A stretch of 64,000 bases of DNA from Hypericum androsaemum (GCA_963995505.1 OZ023190.1:620001-684000), one strand, 5' to 3'. Positions 21,718 to 34,378 are shown, counted from the stretch's first letter. Numbers and translations: made by a program. Notes: a model not told the origin generated them from the sequence alone.

Positions 21718-23383
21718 CCTGACCTGAAGGTACCCAAGCTGACTTGAGAGACTTCAATGTGAATTGGGTGAACCCAACCAAGCCTGAGACTAACCTGAGG
21801 ATACCTTAGCTCTTATAAAATAAGTTGACATCCAAACAGGCTACCTGATTGACCACGAGCCCTAAGAAATATGACATTTTTGGAATTCAATAATATCAAA
21901 ATTTACTAAATTTTAATAATGTTGAATTCACTATGCTAGAACTCAAAATTTATGATAGATCTTATATATAGTAATTTTTTGAAGCACTTGATATTTAAAT
22001 ACTCACTAAATTAATTAATAAACAAATTTAAGACTTTGGCAAAAGGATCAAATTGCCCCTTTTGCTTATACAAGAAGTACAATTAGCACCTTGTGCTTGA
22101 AATTGAGTAGCATTGCACCTTATACATATTTAAATAGGTCAATTTACTCTTTCGAAGTAGTTTTCTGGTGACCGAAAATACATCATATCATTAGTGGCGT
22201 ACCCATCAACATAGTGGTGCCATCTCATCTCATTTGCATAATTATGTTAAAAAAAACCCTAGGAATTTGTAAGCCTTTGTTATCTACGTCATTCTTTCTT
22301 CCTCCCCTTGAGTCTTGACCACTTATCACTCCACCTACGGCGCCTTGCTCTTCCCCTCTCTACCTCTTTCCCCTCACCTCGCTTCGTGTGACATACAAAA
22401 TCACTAATAAATTACGTGACTTGGTGATCTGATTAGGCAGTTATCCAAAAAGAGAAGAAAGCAGATTATTTGGGGAAGAATGTCGAGGCTCCTCTCTCCA
22501 TCTCTTTTTGTGCCCTAATTAAACAGACATATTAATTTGTTTCCTTAATTTGGTTGATCATAAAAAAAATGTATTGGTTGGTCTGATTGTGTGTAGTTGT
22601 TCCGATAAATGGAGAAGCGGTTAGGCTGATCAATGTTTATGTCATTGGACAGCACCAAAAGTGACCTCGAGCCCACGCCTTTCATCGAGCCCAAAACGTT
22701 CAAGCCCAACTCTCGCCCAAACGCACAGCTCCCTTTCTTTTTAACGAAAGAAAGCCACGCTTTCTGACCGTTTGGGGCTAAAACCGTAAATACCAGATCA
22801 ACTAAAAAGAACAAGTGGGGAACAGTCAATCCCCGCTCTCCCTTCCTCTATCATCATCCTCTCCGATGTCGCTGGTTTCTCCTCGCGGGAAATTCAGGTG
22901 CGACTTAAGTTCTTTCTTTTACTCGGACTTCTTAATTTTCCGTTTTTATGGTCTGTTCTTGACTATGACCTAATTTTAGATTTGTCAATTGTTTGACTTG
23001 GCGTAGATCCATCCAATGCACCGGTTACTTTGCAGTTCGATTGTTGTCGTCGCTTGTCTGGGACAGTCGGCGGCGGTCGTCTGCCTGAGGCCCGGTCGTT
23101 CGCTGGGGAGGGATTGCGTTGTGGAAGACGAGATTCTAGGTTGAAGCTTATCTAAAGAGTTATTGCAGTCTTTCAAGTCAATTTAACTGTTGACTAAATT
23201 ATTAACTTACCATAAATATCGAGCTGTTGGGAACGTCAACATAGATTATATGTTTATCAAATATCTTAGTTCCAATATGAAGTAATCGATTCGCTAGTTC
23301 TCCAGATGGACGCAACAGATTATCTGAAATCAATTACTTATAGCATCCGAATTTCTCTGATTCCTTGTGGGTCGCTTCAATCA
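21718..23383 (+). other. TNL upstream region (unit B gene)
   Basis: AT-rich spacer between the broken copia element and the TNL start. At 21690-21800 there are degenerate repeats of a GGTTGGGT-like motif (minus strand). From about 22840 the sequence looks like a transcribed leader. An ATG at 22866 opens 32 nt that end at a possible donor (22898). A TAG acceptor at 23341-23343 would join it in frame with the TIR exon, adding 24 residues. The leader and promoter from about 22882 on are the part duplicated in the relics at 5276 and 15710. No other gene seen. Confidence 0.5.
22959..23195 (+). promoter_or_regulatory. W-box cluster upstream of TNL (unit B gene)
   Basis: Four TTGACT cores sit within 240 bp before the coding start: 22959-22964, 22993-22998 and 23190-23195 forward, and 23176-23181 reversed. 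TTGAC(C/T) is the WRKY-binding W-box and is often found in defence gene promoters. If the leader is spliced from 22898, some of these sites would lie in a leader intron. The binding role is inferred from the motif only. Confidence 0.35.
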
Positions 23384-26300
23384 ATGGCTTCCGATGCTGC
23401 TCCAAGGATAAAGCATGACGTCTTCATTAGCTTCCGAGGGAAAGACACCCGGAAGAACTTCATCAGCCACCTTCGCGCGGCCATGGAGCGGAACAGTATC
23501 GACGCGTTCACGGACAAGGGGCTCAGGGGTGGTGAGGAGATCTCACCCACGCTCTCCACCAGGATCTCCGAGTCTCAAGTATCGGTGGTGGTCTTCTCCC
23601 CGAACTACGCCGACTCGAGGTGGTGTCTGGATGAACTGGTCACAATCGTGGAGTGCAAAGCTGCCGTAGATCAGACTGTGATACCTGTGTTTCTGCAAGG
23701 GTTGCAGCCAACTCATGTCCGGAAGCAGACCGGCGCTTTCGGGGATGGCTTTGGGCGGCTTATACAGGATGCTCGGTACGCGGATAAAGTGAAGAGTTGG
23801 CGGCGAGCTTTGAAGCGAACCGCTGATCTCTCAGGCTGGGCTTCCGATCAAATGTAATTCTTCTTCTTCACTGCTCTTCACTTCTATTAGATATGCTTCA
23901 CTAGGAGTCCAGGCACATGTTTTGACTTGTTTAAGTTCATGCAAACTAGAGGCCAGATGATAGTTTCCTTCTTTTATAGTTTTATTATGGACGAAATGTT
24001 TCTATTTCTCGGGGTTGGTTTTTCATTTTGATCGAAACTACCTCGTATCCGTCCACCGACATGTCTTTTTATCAAACACAGATGTGACTACAGAGTGATC
24101 TTGAGTCTTAAAGGGTACATAACCGGGATGTCTTGAAACTTGGTATTGGCTTATGATGTGTATGCATAGAATGCTAACCCCATTGATCACATTTAATTCT
24201 CTTAATGCGCTTCACTTGCTTCTCCTTTACTGTCAGTATAACGCGTACAATCTGTGTCTCTGTTCCCTTTGACTAATAGCTACACTTGTTTGCTTTATTA
24301 GATCGGAGGAAAAAATTGTAGAGAAGATCCTCAACCGTGTACAGTCTGTTCTCGATCAAATGTCTTCAGATGATTTGTGGCAGCCGTTTATTGGAATTGA
24401 GTGTGTGGACAAAGTTGAATCAATCTTGTCCTCGCCAGAGGTGAGATGTCTAGGATTATGGGGATTGCCTGGTTCAGGAAAAACCACACTTGCTGGAAAG
24501 ATATTTCACCGAATCTCCAAAAACTTTGATGGTGCATGCTTTATCGAGAATGTTAGAGAATTTGCAGAAAGGCATGAATTAAACCATCTGCGTAGCTCTT
24601 TACTCTCCCAGCTTCTTGAAAAGCATGATCAAGACCAAGGCCCTCCTATCATCTTCCGTGGCGACATCCAGCGGAAGCTAAGAAGAAAAAGGGTTCTTGT
24701 CATACTTGATAATGTCAGTGACATAGGTCAATTACAAGAACTGATAGGGGACTATAACTTCTTCGGTCCAGGAAGTAAGGTGATTGCAACATGCAGAGAC
24801 CAGCAAGTCCTCAAGAATGTATGTGACCAAGTATATGAAGTCAAAGAGTTGAATGAGTATGAATCCCTTCAACTCATTCAGCTTCATATGTTTAAGCAAA
24901 GACAACCAACGCCATGTCAGATGGACTTACTGAAAGAAGCAGTCAAATACACACAAGGCTTGCCATTAGCTCTCGTAGTCTTGGGTCGCAATCTCTTTGA
25001 CAAAGATATAACCATTTGGAAGAGCGAGCTTGGAAAACTAAGAAACATCCCGGATTTGCAGATCGTGAAGATTTTGAAGACTAGCTTTGATGGACTAGAA
25101 GATACAGAGAAGAGCATATTCCTTGATATTGCTTGTGTCATGGAAGGCTGGAATAGACATCGTATTGAAAGTATACTGGATGGTTGTGGATTTTATGCTC
25201 TAAGGGGAATTACTCGTCTTGTTGATAAGGCTCTGATAACCATATCAAACCAACAAGAAATACGGATGCATGACATAATAAAACAGATTGGCCAACATAT
25301 AGCTTCTCATGAAGGTATCAAAGAGACGGGAAGACCTAGAAGGTTATGGAGGAGGAACGAGGAAGTTTCAGATATGCTGACACGAACTCAGGTAACTAAG
25401 AATATATCGTACCTAAAATTTTATATATCAGTTCAAATTCTCAAGGGTTCTATCTGACACGAGCCAATGTCGAGTTTAAACCAAACTATGCTGCTTTAAA
25501 ACTCACCGTCTCATTTTATTGCTTACTGGCAAGCAACAAGAATCTGTGACTGTGTTGTTGTCAATTCACTGCAACGTATGCATGTAGCTACTTCTTTACA
25601 GTCATTATCAATTATCTTTTCACGTTCATGGTTAGGAGGTAGAAGGGACAAGGAACATAGAAGTCATATCAATGGACCTGTCCACTGCTGCAATTATCAA
25701 ACTGAGGCCCAAAGTCTTCATGAAGATGCCAAGACTACGAATCTTGTGTTTTCACCATGCTTTTAACAGAAATAACCAGAGAATTTCCCTTCCGGAGGAA
25801 CTCAAGTATCTTCCCGATGGATTGCGGTACTTGCAATGGGACCACTACCCTTCGCCATCTCTGCCATCACGGTTTAATCCTGGTAATCTTGTTGAACTTC
25901 GCATGGTTGGCAGCCACCTTAGACGACTTTGGATTGATGGAGTTGAGGAGGTAATGCCGGTGTGTAGTGAATGTTTGTTGACTTATCAAATCTATGCTTG
26001 CCTTGCCATATTTGCAACCATAAACTGAACTCTTTTGCATCCATGTTTTATTAGGCAGTGCAATTAGCTTGTTGATAGGCCAAATCCAATATAATACTAG
26101 CACACACTTCACAACTTGACAAGGTTGTTTCTGCAATTCCTCTTCTGATTTATGTTTGTAAATGGATAAGCTGGCTAGTTCATTGTATTTTCTGAATTGT
26201 TGCAGCCGTGCCTGCCGAGCTTGAAATATGTCGACCTTTTTGGATCCAAGAACTTGACCACACTTCCTGCCTTCAGAAAAGCATTGAAATTGGAGACACT

Positions 26301-27858
26301 GCAATTGTCATTTTGTTGCAACTTAAGAGGCCTTCCAGATTCAATACAGCATCTAGTGGAACTCAAATATTTATATTTGGACCATGATAGAAATCTTACT
26401 GGGATTCCAGAATGCTCACAGTTGACAAAGCTGGAGATACTATCCATCCAGAGCTGCTCAAATATCAGAAATCTTCCACTGCTTCCGCCAAATCTGATTC
26501 AGTTGCTTCTGAGTAAAACAAAGATAAAAGAGTTGCCTCCATCAGTCCAGGCACTGTCTCGACTTCAATTCTTATGGCTGTGGGGCTGTGAAGAGCTAGA
26601 GAGTCTACCAAAATTTTGTGAACTGAAACATCTTAAAAAGCTTAATCTTTTCAGATGCCCGAAACTGCTGACTTATCCAGCGGACTTGAATGATTTCGAG
26701 TCCCTCGATGGGCTTTTCATGGATGGGAGTCCAATGCACAACTTAATGCCGTCCGTAACACGCCTTAGTTCACTGACCGTATTGAGATGTTATGGGTACA
26801 AGGGCGACGCACTACCTTCTTTGAAAGGTTTAGTGTCTCTCAGGCAACTGGGTTTGCAAGAATGCTATTTGCGGAGCTTACCAGAAGACATCAAGTACCT
26901 CACCCATCTCTGGGAAATCGACTTGTCCAATAGCAAGCGTCTCAGTTTTATACCCGAGCTTCCACCAAGCCTGCATTACCTAGATGCGTCTGACTGCATA
27001 TCTCTGCAAAAATATGACCACATTTCATTACCACGAGTTGATCTTGGACTTGGTTCACGATCACATTTGCACTTGAAGTTTCTTAACTGCTTTAATTTGG
27101 AGCGAGATGCAAGGAACAATATCTGGAGTGATTTCTGGTTCAGAATTCTATTCGTTCTGGTACATTCATCTCTCTCTCTCTCTCTCAAATGCAACGACAG
27201 ATTTGCATATTTTTTGGTGAATCTCATTCAGAATCTTTTATCACAGGTCCCTCTGGTGGAGCGGCGTACAAATACATATACACTATATTCAAAAACTGAA
27301 AGATCAGTTGCGGCATGTCTTTGCGTCCCGGGAAATGAAGTGCCAGAATTGGTCAAGTACTCCAGGATAGGATCTTCATTACAGGTGAAGGGCAACTGCA
27401 GGAGAAGACTGCACCCCCTTCGATTTATATTCTGTGCAGTTGTAGCTGCACCCCGTGAATTTGCTTCAGGTCTGAGGATGCTCACAATTACCTGCCAGTG
27501 CATATCCAAGTCTGGAGAAACTTTTCATTCACGAGGCCGCTTCAGGTTCCAATCTCTATCTGAAAGAGAGCACACAATCTTATGGTGTGATGGCTTCAGT
27601 CCCTCTCAATTCTATTTCAATGAAGCCATGTTTCGATTTTCTGCTGCGGTAAGTGGTTATAAGGGCAACACTGAAGACTGGGATTTCGAGGGTATGGCAA
27701 TTTTGAAGTGCGGGGTTACTCCAATTGGCAGGAAATTCGGAACCAAGTGGTTACCTGTGATTCAGGATGGTATCTCCCAGGTTGTGGAAGAAAGACTCAG
27801 CCCTATAAAGAGATCACACAAGAGAAAGCGTGGAAATGGTGACGAGGAACAGCCATAA
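23384..27858 (+). CDS. TIR-NBS-LRR (TNL) intracellular immune receptor, complete (unit B)
   Basis: Plant receptor expected to sense pathogen effectors and signal through TIR NADase activity. Exons are 23384-23853 (TIR), 24302-25391 (NBS), 25636-25950 (linker and first LRRs) and 26206-27858 (LRR and C-JID), about 1,175 aa and normal for the family. The frame is continuous across all junctions (phases 2, 0, 0). TIR: DVFISFRGKDTR at residues 12-23, putative catalytic Glu84 in WCLDEL. NBS: P-loop GLPGSGKTT 211-219, kinase-2 LVILDNV near 290, GLPLA 376-380, MHD about 479-481. LRRs span roughly 530-900. C-JID: FLNCF near 917 and PGNEVPE near 1000. The C-terminus is basic and could act as a nuclear signal. 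The start at 23384 (MASDAAPR) fits the family; 23306 or a spliced leader at 22866 are in-frame alternatives. The exon 3 acceptor could instead be three bases later. Exon 4 holds an 87-nt segment (27160-27246) that may be an intron. Confidence 0.94.
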
Positions 27859-28846
27859 AATAAAGACACCGAAGTACAGAAAGACATCAACAGCAAGGAA
27901 GAACCATGAAGGCAGGTGAATCAGCCGTGCAAGTTGTTTTAGGACCAGCCAAGGTTGGGAATGGGAGATCTACCAAGCTCAACCAGCTATTGAAGGTCTG
28001 CAGAGACTTGGGATGTTTCTCGGGGTGAATACGCAGGAGAGACTCTGAAGCCGCAGCTGGCTAAAGGCTAAAGAGAGGTGGAGAATGGTATCATGTGCCC
28101 AAACGCGCTCCATGGACAGAATTGCGAGGATGTGATTTTTAGGACAGATGATAGATTAAGTTGCTTGCAAGCTGTTGTGTGCATTTTCTGTCTTCCTGTA
28201 CTCTACTGCTGATTTTTTTTTATTGTACAAAGTAGATTATTACTCCTTTGATGATTAATTAATTACAAGACAGCAAGTCATATCAAAGAATCGCATTTAT
28301 TATTACGTGATCAATGGTCGGTTAGTTAGTTTGTGGTAAATGGTGTCCAAGCATTTAGAACCATTTTCCGAAATTTCCTACTGGTTGGAGAATGAATCGT
28401 CAACAGTAAGTATTGCATGGATTTCTTCTAAAAAAAAAAGTATTGCATGGATTCCAAGTACAACACTCTTTCTCATTCTTCCGCTATTTTGATGGTTCCA
28501 TAACATTTTCGGCGAGAATTTTTACCTAGTATCTATTGTTGCTGTAATACCACGGACAAACGGTAGCGTCCGATTAACAAGACATCCCTTCCAACATTCA
28601 CAAGTTTCGAACTCCGGAAAATCAATGACCTTACTTGTCAAGATAAAATTCATAACTTTAAAGGTCACAGCTGCAAGCAAGAAGGGCTTCACCCTTACAT
28701 GCCACTATAAATTGAAGGTAGGTGATATCTTGCTTTTTAGAATTGGTACAATGAACAAACAAAACCTTTATATATAAAAGTAAACGGTAATTGATTATAT
28801 TGGATCAAATAAATCCAATCCACCATGTGAGTTGTGCCATGTGGAC
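27859..28846 (+). other. TNL 3' UTR and 3' flank (unit B)
   Basis: Same content as 3168-4155, including AATAAA directly after the stop and the short duplication around the A-run near 28430. No gene seen. Confidence 0.5.
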
Positions 28847-29347
28847 CTAAGTGTTCTTCCCAGGGCCCGGGCTCTCGCTCCCTCCTCGCACAGGCGGGCT
28901 TCCCCTTGCCGACGTCCTCGATGTCGCCTTTGATCTGAAGCAAGGTTTTTAAAAACGATGACCAGTTGAACAGTCAATTGGACCAGATATTTTAAATATT
29001 TTTTAGTTTAAAATAATAAATAGACAAAATAATAAGTTTAAAAATCTATATTCTTGTTATGCTGGCCAATTTTTTTTATCTATGGTCTAATTTTCTTTGT
29101 TGATTTAGTGCGTGATCTGATTTTTTAAAATTTTTTTAGGTTGAGATGGGTAAAATTCGGTCGAATAAGGTAATCTGAGTTAACATATTTGACTAAACTA
29201 CTTAGTCCGACCAAAATTTGGGCGATTCGCAAAATTGGCGTTAGTACGTCCAACTGTCTGATTTGCACGTTTTTAAAAACCTTGATCTGAAATACCAACC
29301 GGCCGGCCTCCATTCAGGATCAGCCAAGTTCTGTCCAGTACCACTAC
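28847..29347 (-). pseudogene. Small secreted-peptide gene relic split by a MITE (unit B)
   Basis: Same relic as 4156-4656: MITE at 28941-29284, exon 1 missing, stop and C-terminal frame conserved. Confidence 0.5.
28941..29284. mobile_element. hAT-like MITE (unit B)
   Basis: Same insertion as 4250-4593, with the same flanking 8-bp duplication. It came with the unit, not by a new transposition. Confidence 0.8.
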
Positions 29348-30382
29348 CTGGCCCCAGCACATGTTATAATTACCACATAGTTGGCAAAATCATGTCATGC
29401 ATGTACTTATAATTTGTATATTATATAATGGAGAGTTTTTTCTTGAATGGGTAAATTTCGTTAATAATATACGTAATATACACTAAATGTGTACTAGAAT
29501 CCCTTCATTAAAAAATTGCAGTCGTGGACCTCAACTCTACAACAGCAAAATTCAATGAGATGAAAACCAATGCAGGAAAGAGTATCCGACACAGGGGACC
29601 TATATGTAATTAGCTATATAATGGAGAGAGTTAACGTTATGCATATACGTACTTTAGGTCTTAGGTTGATTGATGTCTAAATTAGTGCATTTAAAAACCA
29701 AAGTAAAACTGAACAATAATTTGAGAAATGTTAAGTAGAGGTATTTTTGTCATTTCAATAACAAAAATGAAGAATAATAGCGGATGACATCAGCGAAAGA
29801 TACGAGAAATATAATAAACTAAATATAGGAATCTTTATCATCTATTTTGATAATCGAGAAGTTAAATCATAGATTTAACCATATTCGAAGAATCTGATAA
29901 TAATTTACCCAATATCTAATCACCCGAAAGAAATTCTTCGAAAAGATTACATCTTAAATGCAAAAGGAGAAATTCAGGTGCGACTTAAGTTCTTTCTTTT
30001 ACTAGGAGTTCTTAATGTTCCGTTTTTCAAGTATTGCTTTCCATCTATGGTCTGTTCTTGATACAATGACCTAATTAAAAGATGTCCCAATTCTTTGAGA
30101 TGGCGTAGATCCATCCAATGCACCGGTTAATTTGACAGTTCGATTGTGGTCGGCGGCGGTCGTCTGCCTGAGGTCCTGTCGTTTGCTGGGGAGGGATTGT
30201 GTCGTTGATGACGAGGTGGTAGGTTGAAACTGATAATCTAAAGGGGTATTGTAGTCTTTCAAATTAATTTAACGGTTGACTAATTATTAACTTAACATAA
30301 ATTGAGCGCTTGGGGAATCTCAAGATAGCTTATATATTTTTTAAATATCTTAGTTCGAATATGAAGTAGTTGATTTATTCAT
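29348..30382. other. AT-rich spacer ending in a TNL promoter copy (unit B)
   Basis: Same content as 4657-5691; the promoter-like part starts near 29967. Confidence 0.5.
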
Positions 30383-30991
30383 ATGGACGCAACAGATAGA
30401 TATATATCCAAGTTTACTAATAAATTAATTACTTATAGCATCCCAGTTGCTCTGATTCCTTGTAGGTCGCTTCGGAAATATAATATTATCAGTGGCTGCT
30501 CCACTGGATAAAGCATAACGTCTTCTTCATCAACTTCCGAGGGAAAGACACCCGCAAGAAATTCACCAGCCACCTCCAATGGAACGGGATTGCTTCGTTC
30601 ACGGACGAAGCAGACCGGCACTTTCGGGGACGGTTTTGAGAGGCTTATTCAGGATGCTCGGTACGGTACGCGTGTAAGGTGAAGAGTTGGCGGCGAGCTT
30701 TGAAGCAAACCGCCGATCTCTCCGGCTGGGCTTCCGACAAAATGTAATTGTTCTTCCTTGGTACTCCTCTTCACTTTTATTAGATATGCTTCACTAGGAG
30801 TTTAGGGATATGCTTTTTGACTTGTTCAAGTTCACGCAAACAAGAGGCTCCATCGACGAAATAGACTTCACTTTTTATTCTCCGAAGGCTCTACACTTGC
30901 TTCTCCTCTGTTGCCGGAATAACTCATAAAATCTGTGTCTATGCTCCTGTTGACTAATAACTACACTTATACGTTGGATTAACCAAATATC
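30383..30991 (+). pseudogene. TNL relic: TIR exon and intron 1 only (unit B)
   Basis: Same relic as 5692-6300 with the same internal deletion; exon end near 30743. Confidence 0.85.
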
Positions 30992-31283
30992 TTCTCCAAC
31001 ATTGGCAAGTTTCGAACTCCGGGAAATAAATGGCCTTACTTATCAAAATAAAATTCATAACTTCAGAGGTCACATCTGCAAGCAACAAGGGCTTCACCCT
31101 AACATGCCACTATTGATAAAGTAAATTTACAGTTCCAAAAAAAATGCCACTATTGTTGAAGGTAGGTGATATCTGACTTTTTAGAATTGGTACAATAAAC
31201 AAACAGAACATTTTTTGACGTTAAAGTAAACGGTAATTGGAGCAAATAAATCCAATCCACCATGTGAGCTGTGCCATTTGGAC

Positions 31284-31888
31284 CTAACTCTGGCCCCCCG
31301 ATTTCCAGCTCCAGCTACAGCTCCCAACTTGCTTCGGCGGGCTTCCCCTCGCCAACGCCCTTGATGTCACCTTTGATCTGAAGTACCAACCGGCCGGACT
31401 CCATTTAGGAGCAGCAAAGTTTCGTCCAGTACCACTACCTGGCCCACCACGTGTTATAATTACCACATAATTGACAAAATCGTGTCATACTATAATTTGT
31501 ATATTATATAATGGAGATATTTTTTTTTCATCGTTGAATTTTGTTAATAATATGCGTATTACACAATAAAAATGTAGTAGAATCTGCAAGTTGTAGTTGT
31601 GGACCATATTGAAACCCTGCGACGACAAAATTCAATGAGACACCAAAGGAAAGAATACCCAATGCATGGAGCCTATATGTAATTAGCTATATCATGGAGA
31701 TAGTTAACTTTATCCATATACGTACTTCAGGTCTTAGGTTTATGGAGAAAGGAGAAGAACAATAATTTGAGAAAGCTAAGAGTACCATTTGGAGGAACAT
31801 CCCTGGCGGCGAGCTGCATCATCTGGGGGAGGACCAGCATCAGGGAAATTAAGATGAACACGTATGTTGAACGACGGGAGAAAGACAT
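31284..31888 (-). CDS. Putative small secreted peptide, copy 2 (unit B)
   Basis: Same two-exon model as 6593-7197: exon 1 31888-31786, exon 2 31438-31284, TATA-like box 31970-31964, 85 aa. Family not recognised. Confidence 0.45.
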
Positions 31889-33437
31889 GGTTTCCTTTTT
31901 GTTTCCTCTGGAAGAAATTAGGGTTTGATTTTACGCATGGAAGTCAGTTTGTGCACTACCTGCATTTATAATGGCACGGAAATTACTAGGAAATGATGCT
32001 AGTAAAAAAGCTTTAAGTTGAAAATATTTGAATGAAGATTTATAATGGCCTGCATCGATTTTCAAGGAAAATCAAACATTCTGTATTTCTCCCAATCCAC
32101 TTCTTTGGTTTCTCCTTGCTTCAATTTTCTTCACCGTGTTCGACGCGCTCGAGAGGGTGACCAGAGATGGAGACAAGGGCTTGGAGGAGGAGGACCGGGG
32201 ACTTCTCTCGCCGGCGAGGATCTCCGAGGACGGTGGCGGTCGTCTTCGATGGTCTTGGCGCCTAGGTTCTTCTGCAGAAAGGAAGGAGCTTTACTGTCGT
32301 CGTCGTCGATGGTTTCGGCGCCTGGGTGGTTCTATTTATGTCGGGATTCGGAGATTTTGGTTGCGACTGTGGACAACACACGTCTAAATCCTTTCGCCTG
32401 TGGAACACACGGCCCCGAGCGAGGTGATTGTGTCCGTCCCCTTGTGCTTTTGTTTTGGTGCTCCGGCGTGTGGGTCTCGGGGAGGTGAAGATTTGGTGCC
32501 CCGGGTTGATCGGTGGAGGGAGAGAGAAGAGGCGGCAGCGACGCGACGGGACGGGGTTGGGCGACTGCGACGCTGCCGTTTTGTTTTCCCGCAGCTGTCC
32601 CTCAGGAGGTCCTCTGCCCGTTCGACCCGGAGAAGACGGCGGGACTGGGTCTTCGTCAAAGTTCCTCGGCAATTCTTTCCCTTAACTAATTTATTTATTT
32701 TTTAATTTTCTATAAAGGTATTTGAACCATTTACTTTATAAAAAAAATCAACCAATGACGTAATAACCAGAGTATAATAAATCCAAATTAAAAAATTTAC
32801 AAAATCAGTAGGTAAATTACAAGTCCTGTGAGAGTAATTTCTCATATAGTTTAACAAAATTCTACCTCACAAGCTTGAACAAAAAAGAAAGTCTACCTCA
32901 CAAGAGACCTCACCCACCCCACAAGTTCCAAGACAGGCCCTTCGCCATAGGGAGAGACGACGGCCCTTCTCACTACATGCTCGAATTCGAGTAGAACTTG
33001 ATAGAAATGATCACCATAAAACTCAAATATGCAATAATTTGATCCAAGTAAACATTTGGACGTTGATTACTCCTCCATCCATCTTCGCTTGACAAGATAA
33101 ACTGTTTATGGTAATTTCGTAATTGTCAAATTATCAATTAGAGTACTTTTAGTTGATAATTTGCAGATATTGGTGGTACATCAAGCTTCGAAGACACTCA
33201 CAAGCAGCAATAAGCTATGTCCAAAAACAATAAACTCTCTCTCTCAGATATTTTAAAAAAAATTTTGGGTGAAATCTGAGATATTTTAGTTACAACAACA
33301 TAACTTACATTCCGTAATTGGCTAAGTGGCTGTGCTTTATCAGCTTTAAATATCTCCAAGGAACCAATTCGAGGAATACGTAACTGGATGTCGCCTAGTA
33401 TAGGAGCTTTTTTTTATAGGTCTAGCATAGGAGCTTT
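31889..33437. other. Peptide-gene promoter, GC-rich island and AT-rich spacer (unit B)
   Basis: Same content as 7198-8746; GC-rich island at 32131-32672. Confidence 0.4.
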
Positions 33438-33581
33438 TTAATCCGGAGGTGGCTCCTCTACGACATGTAGGCCTATTGGTTTGGAGAACCCTAGGTTAGC
33501 TAGGTGGTCCGCTTCCTCGTAGGCCTGAACACTTAACACTCCATTTCCACTTGAGTTCTTGTTGAATCCGAGCCAGGAAGG
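33438..33581 (-). pseudogene. RNase H-like scrap (unit B)
   Basis: Same fragment as 8747-8890. Confidence 0.4.
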
Positions 33582-34378
33582 GTCCTGGAGTATATGGTTG
33601 AGTTTGTGGCTTACAATGAAGCCTACTATTGAGTTTGGCGAGAAAATAAATATATAAAAAATTATTTTTCTGTTTTGTTTTGGACTCCTAATTAGACATA
33701 AATAGATTATTTGATGTAAAAAGTTTTGCCTCTATATAAATGGATGTTACCCAAGGGTTTTGTAAGGCTCTGTGACTCGGATCTATCAATAAAAGTTCTC
33801 CTTTCTCCCCGTGGACGTAGGCATTAGGATGCCAAGAAAGCTCGAAAGCTCGAGCTTGGGGGCTGGCTCCAAGTGATTGAACAAAGATGGTGAGAAAGTT
33901 GAGATGGTCTTATTGATGGCGATATATATATGGTCCGAGGTAAAATCGGTGGAGTCGGATTGGTCTTGTAAGATCTCATTTCTTCATGGGGCCGTATTTC
34001 GTCAAGGTGGAGTTTTTGTTGAAGTTCGGATGGAGCTTCATGGTTCGTCCACGAGATGATTTCTCGCCAAGGTGGAGACTGTTGAGTTTGGCGAGAAAAT
34101 AAGTAAAAGAGGAATTATTTTTCTATTTTGTTTCAGACTTCTAATTGGACCTAAATAGATTACTTGATGTACAAGGATTTGCCTCTATATAAAGGCATGT
34201 TACCCAATAGTTTTGTAAGGCTTTGTGATTCGAATCCATCAATAAAAGTTCTCATTTCTCCCCGTGGATGTAGGCATTAGGCCGAACTACATTACCTCTT
34301 GTGTCCATGTTCTTTGTACGTTTTGTTCTCGAAGTTGTTGAATTCTTAACAAGTAGTATGAAGCGATAAAGTTGGAGG

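Larger units (their letters stand above)
1..24691. repeat. Tandem repeat unit A (24,691 bp)
   Basis: First unit of a head-to-tail array. Every recognisable feature between 1 and 16124 recurs exactly 24,691 bp downstream, and everything between 1 and 20418 recurs 43,582 bp downstream (outside the gap). The unit is drawn to start at the window edge, inside TNL exon 2, so its true biological boundaries are unknown. It runs without any N into unit B, which puts at least this junction inside one contig. Confidence 0.95.

Noticed and set aside
22545..22829. A 94-codon minus-strand frame upstream of the TNL.
   Set aside because: No domain and no relatives in the unit, and it overlaps the likely promoter.
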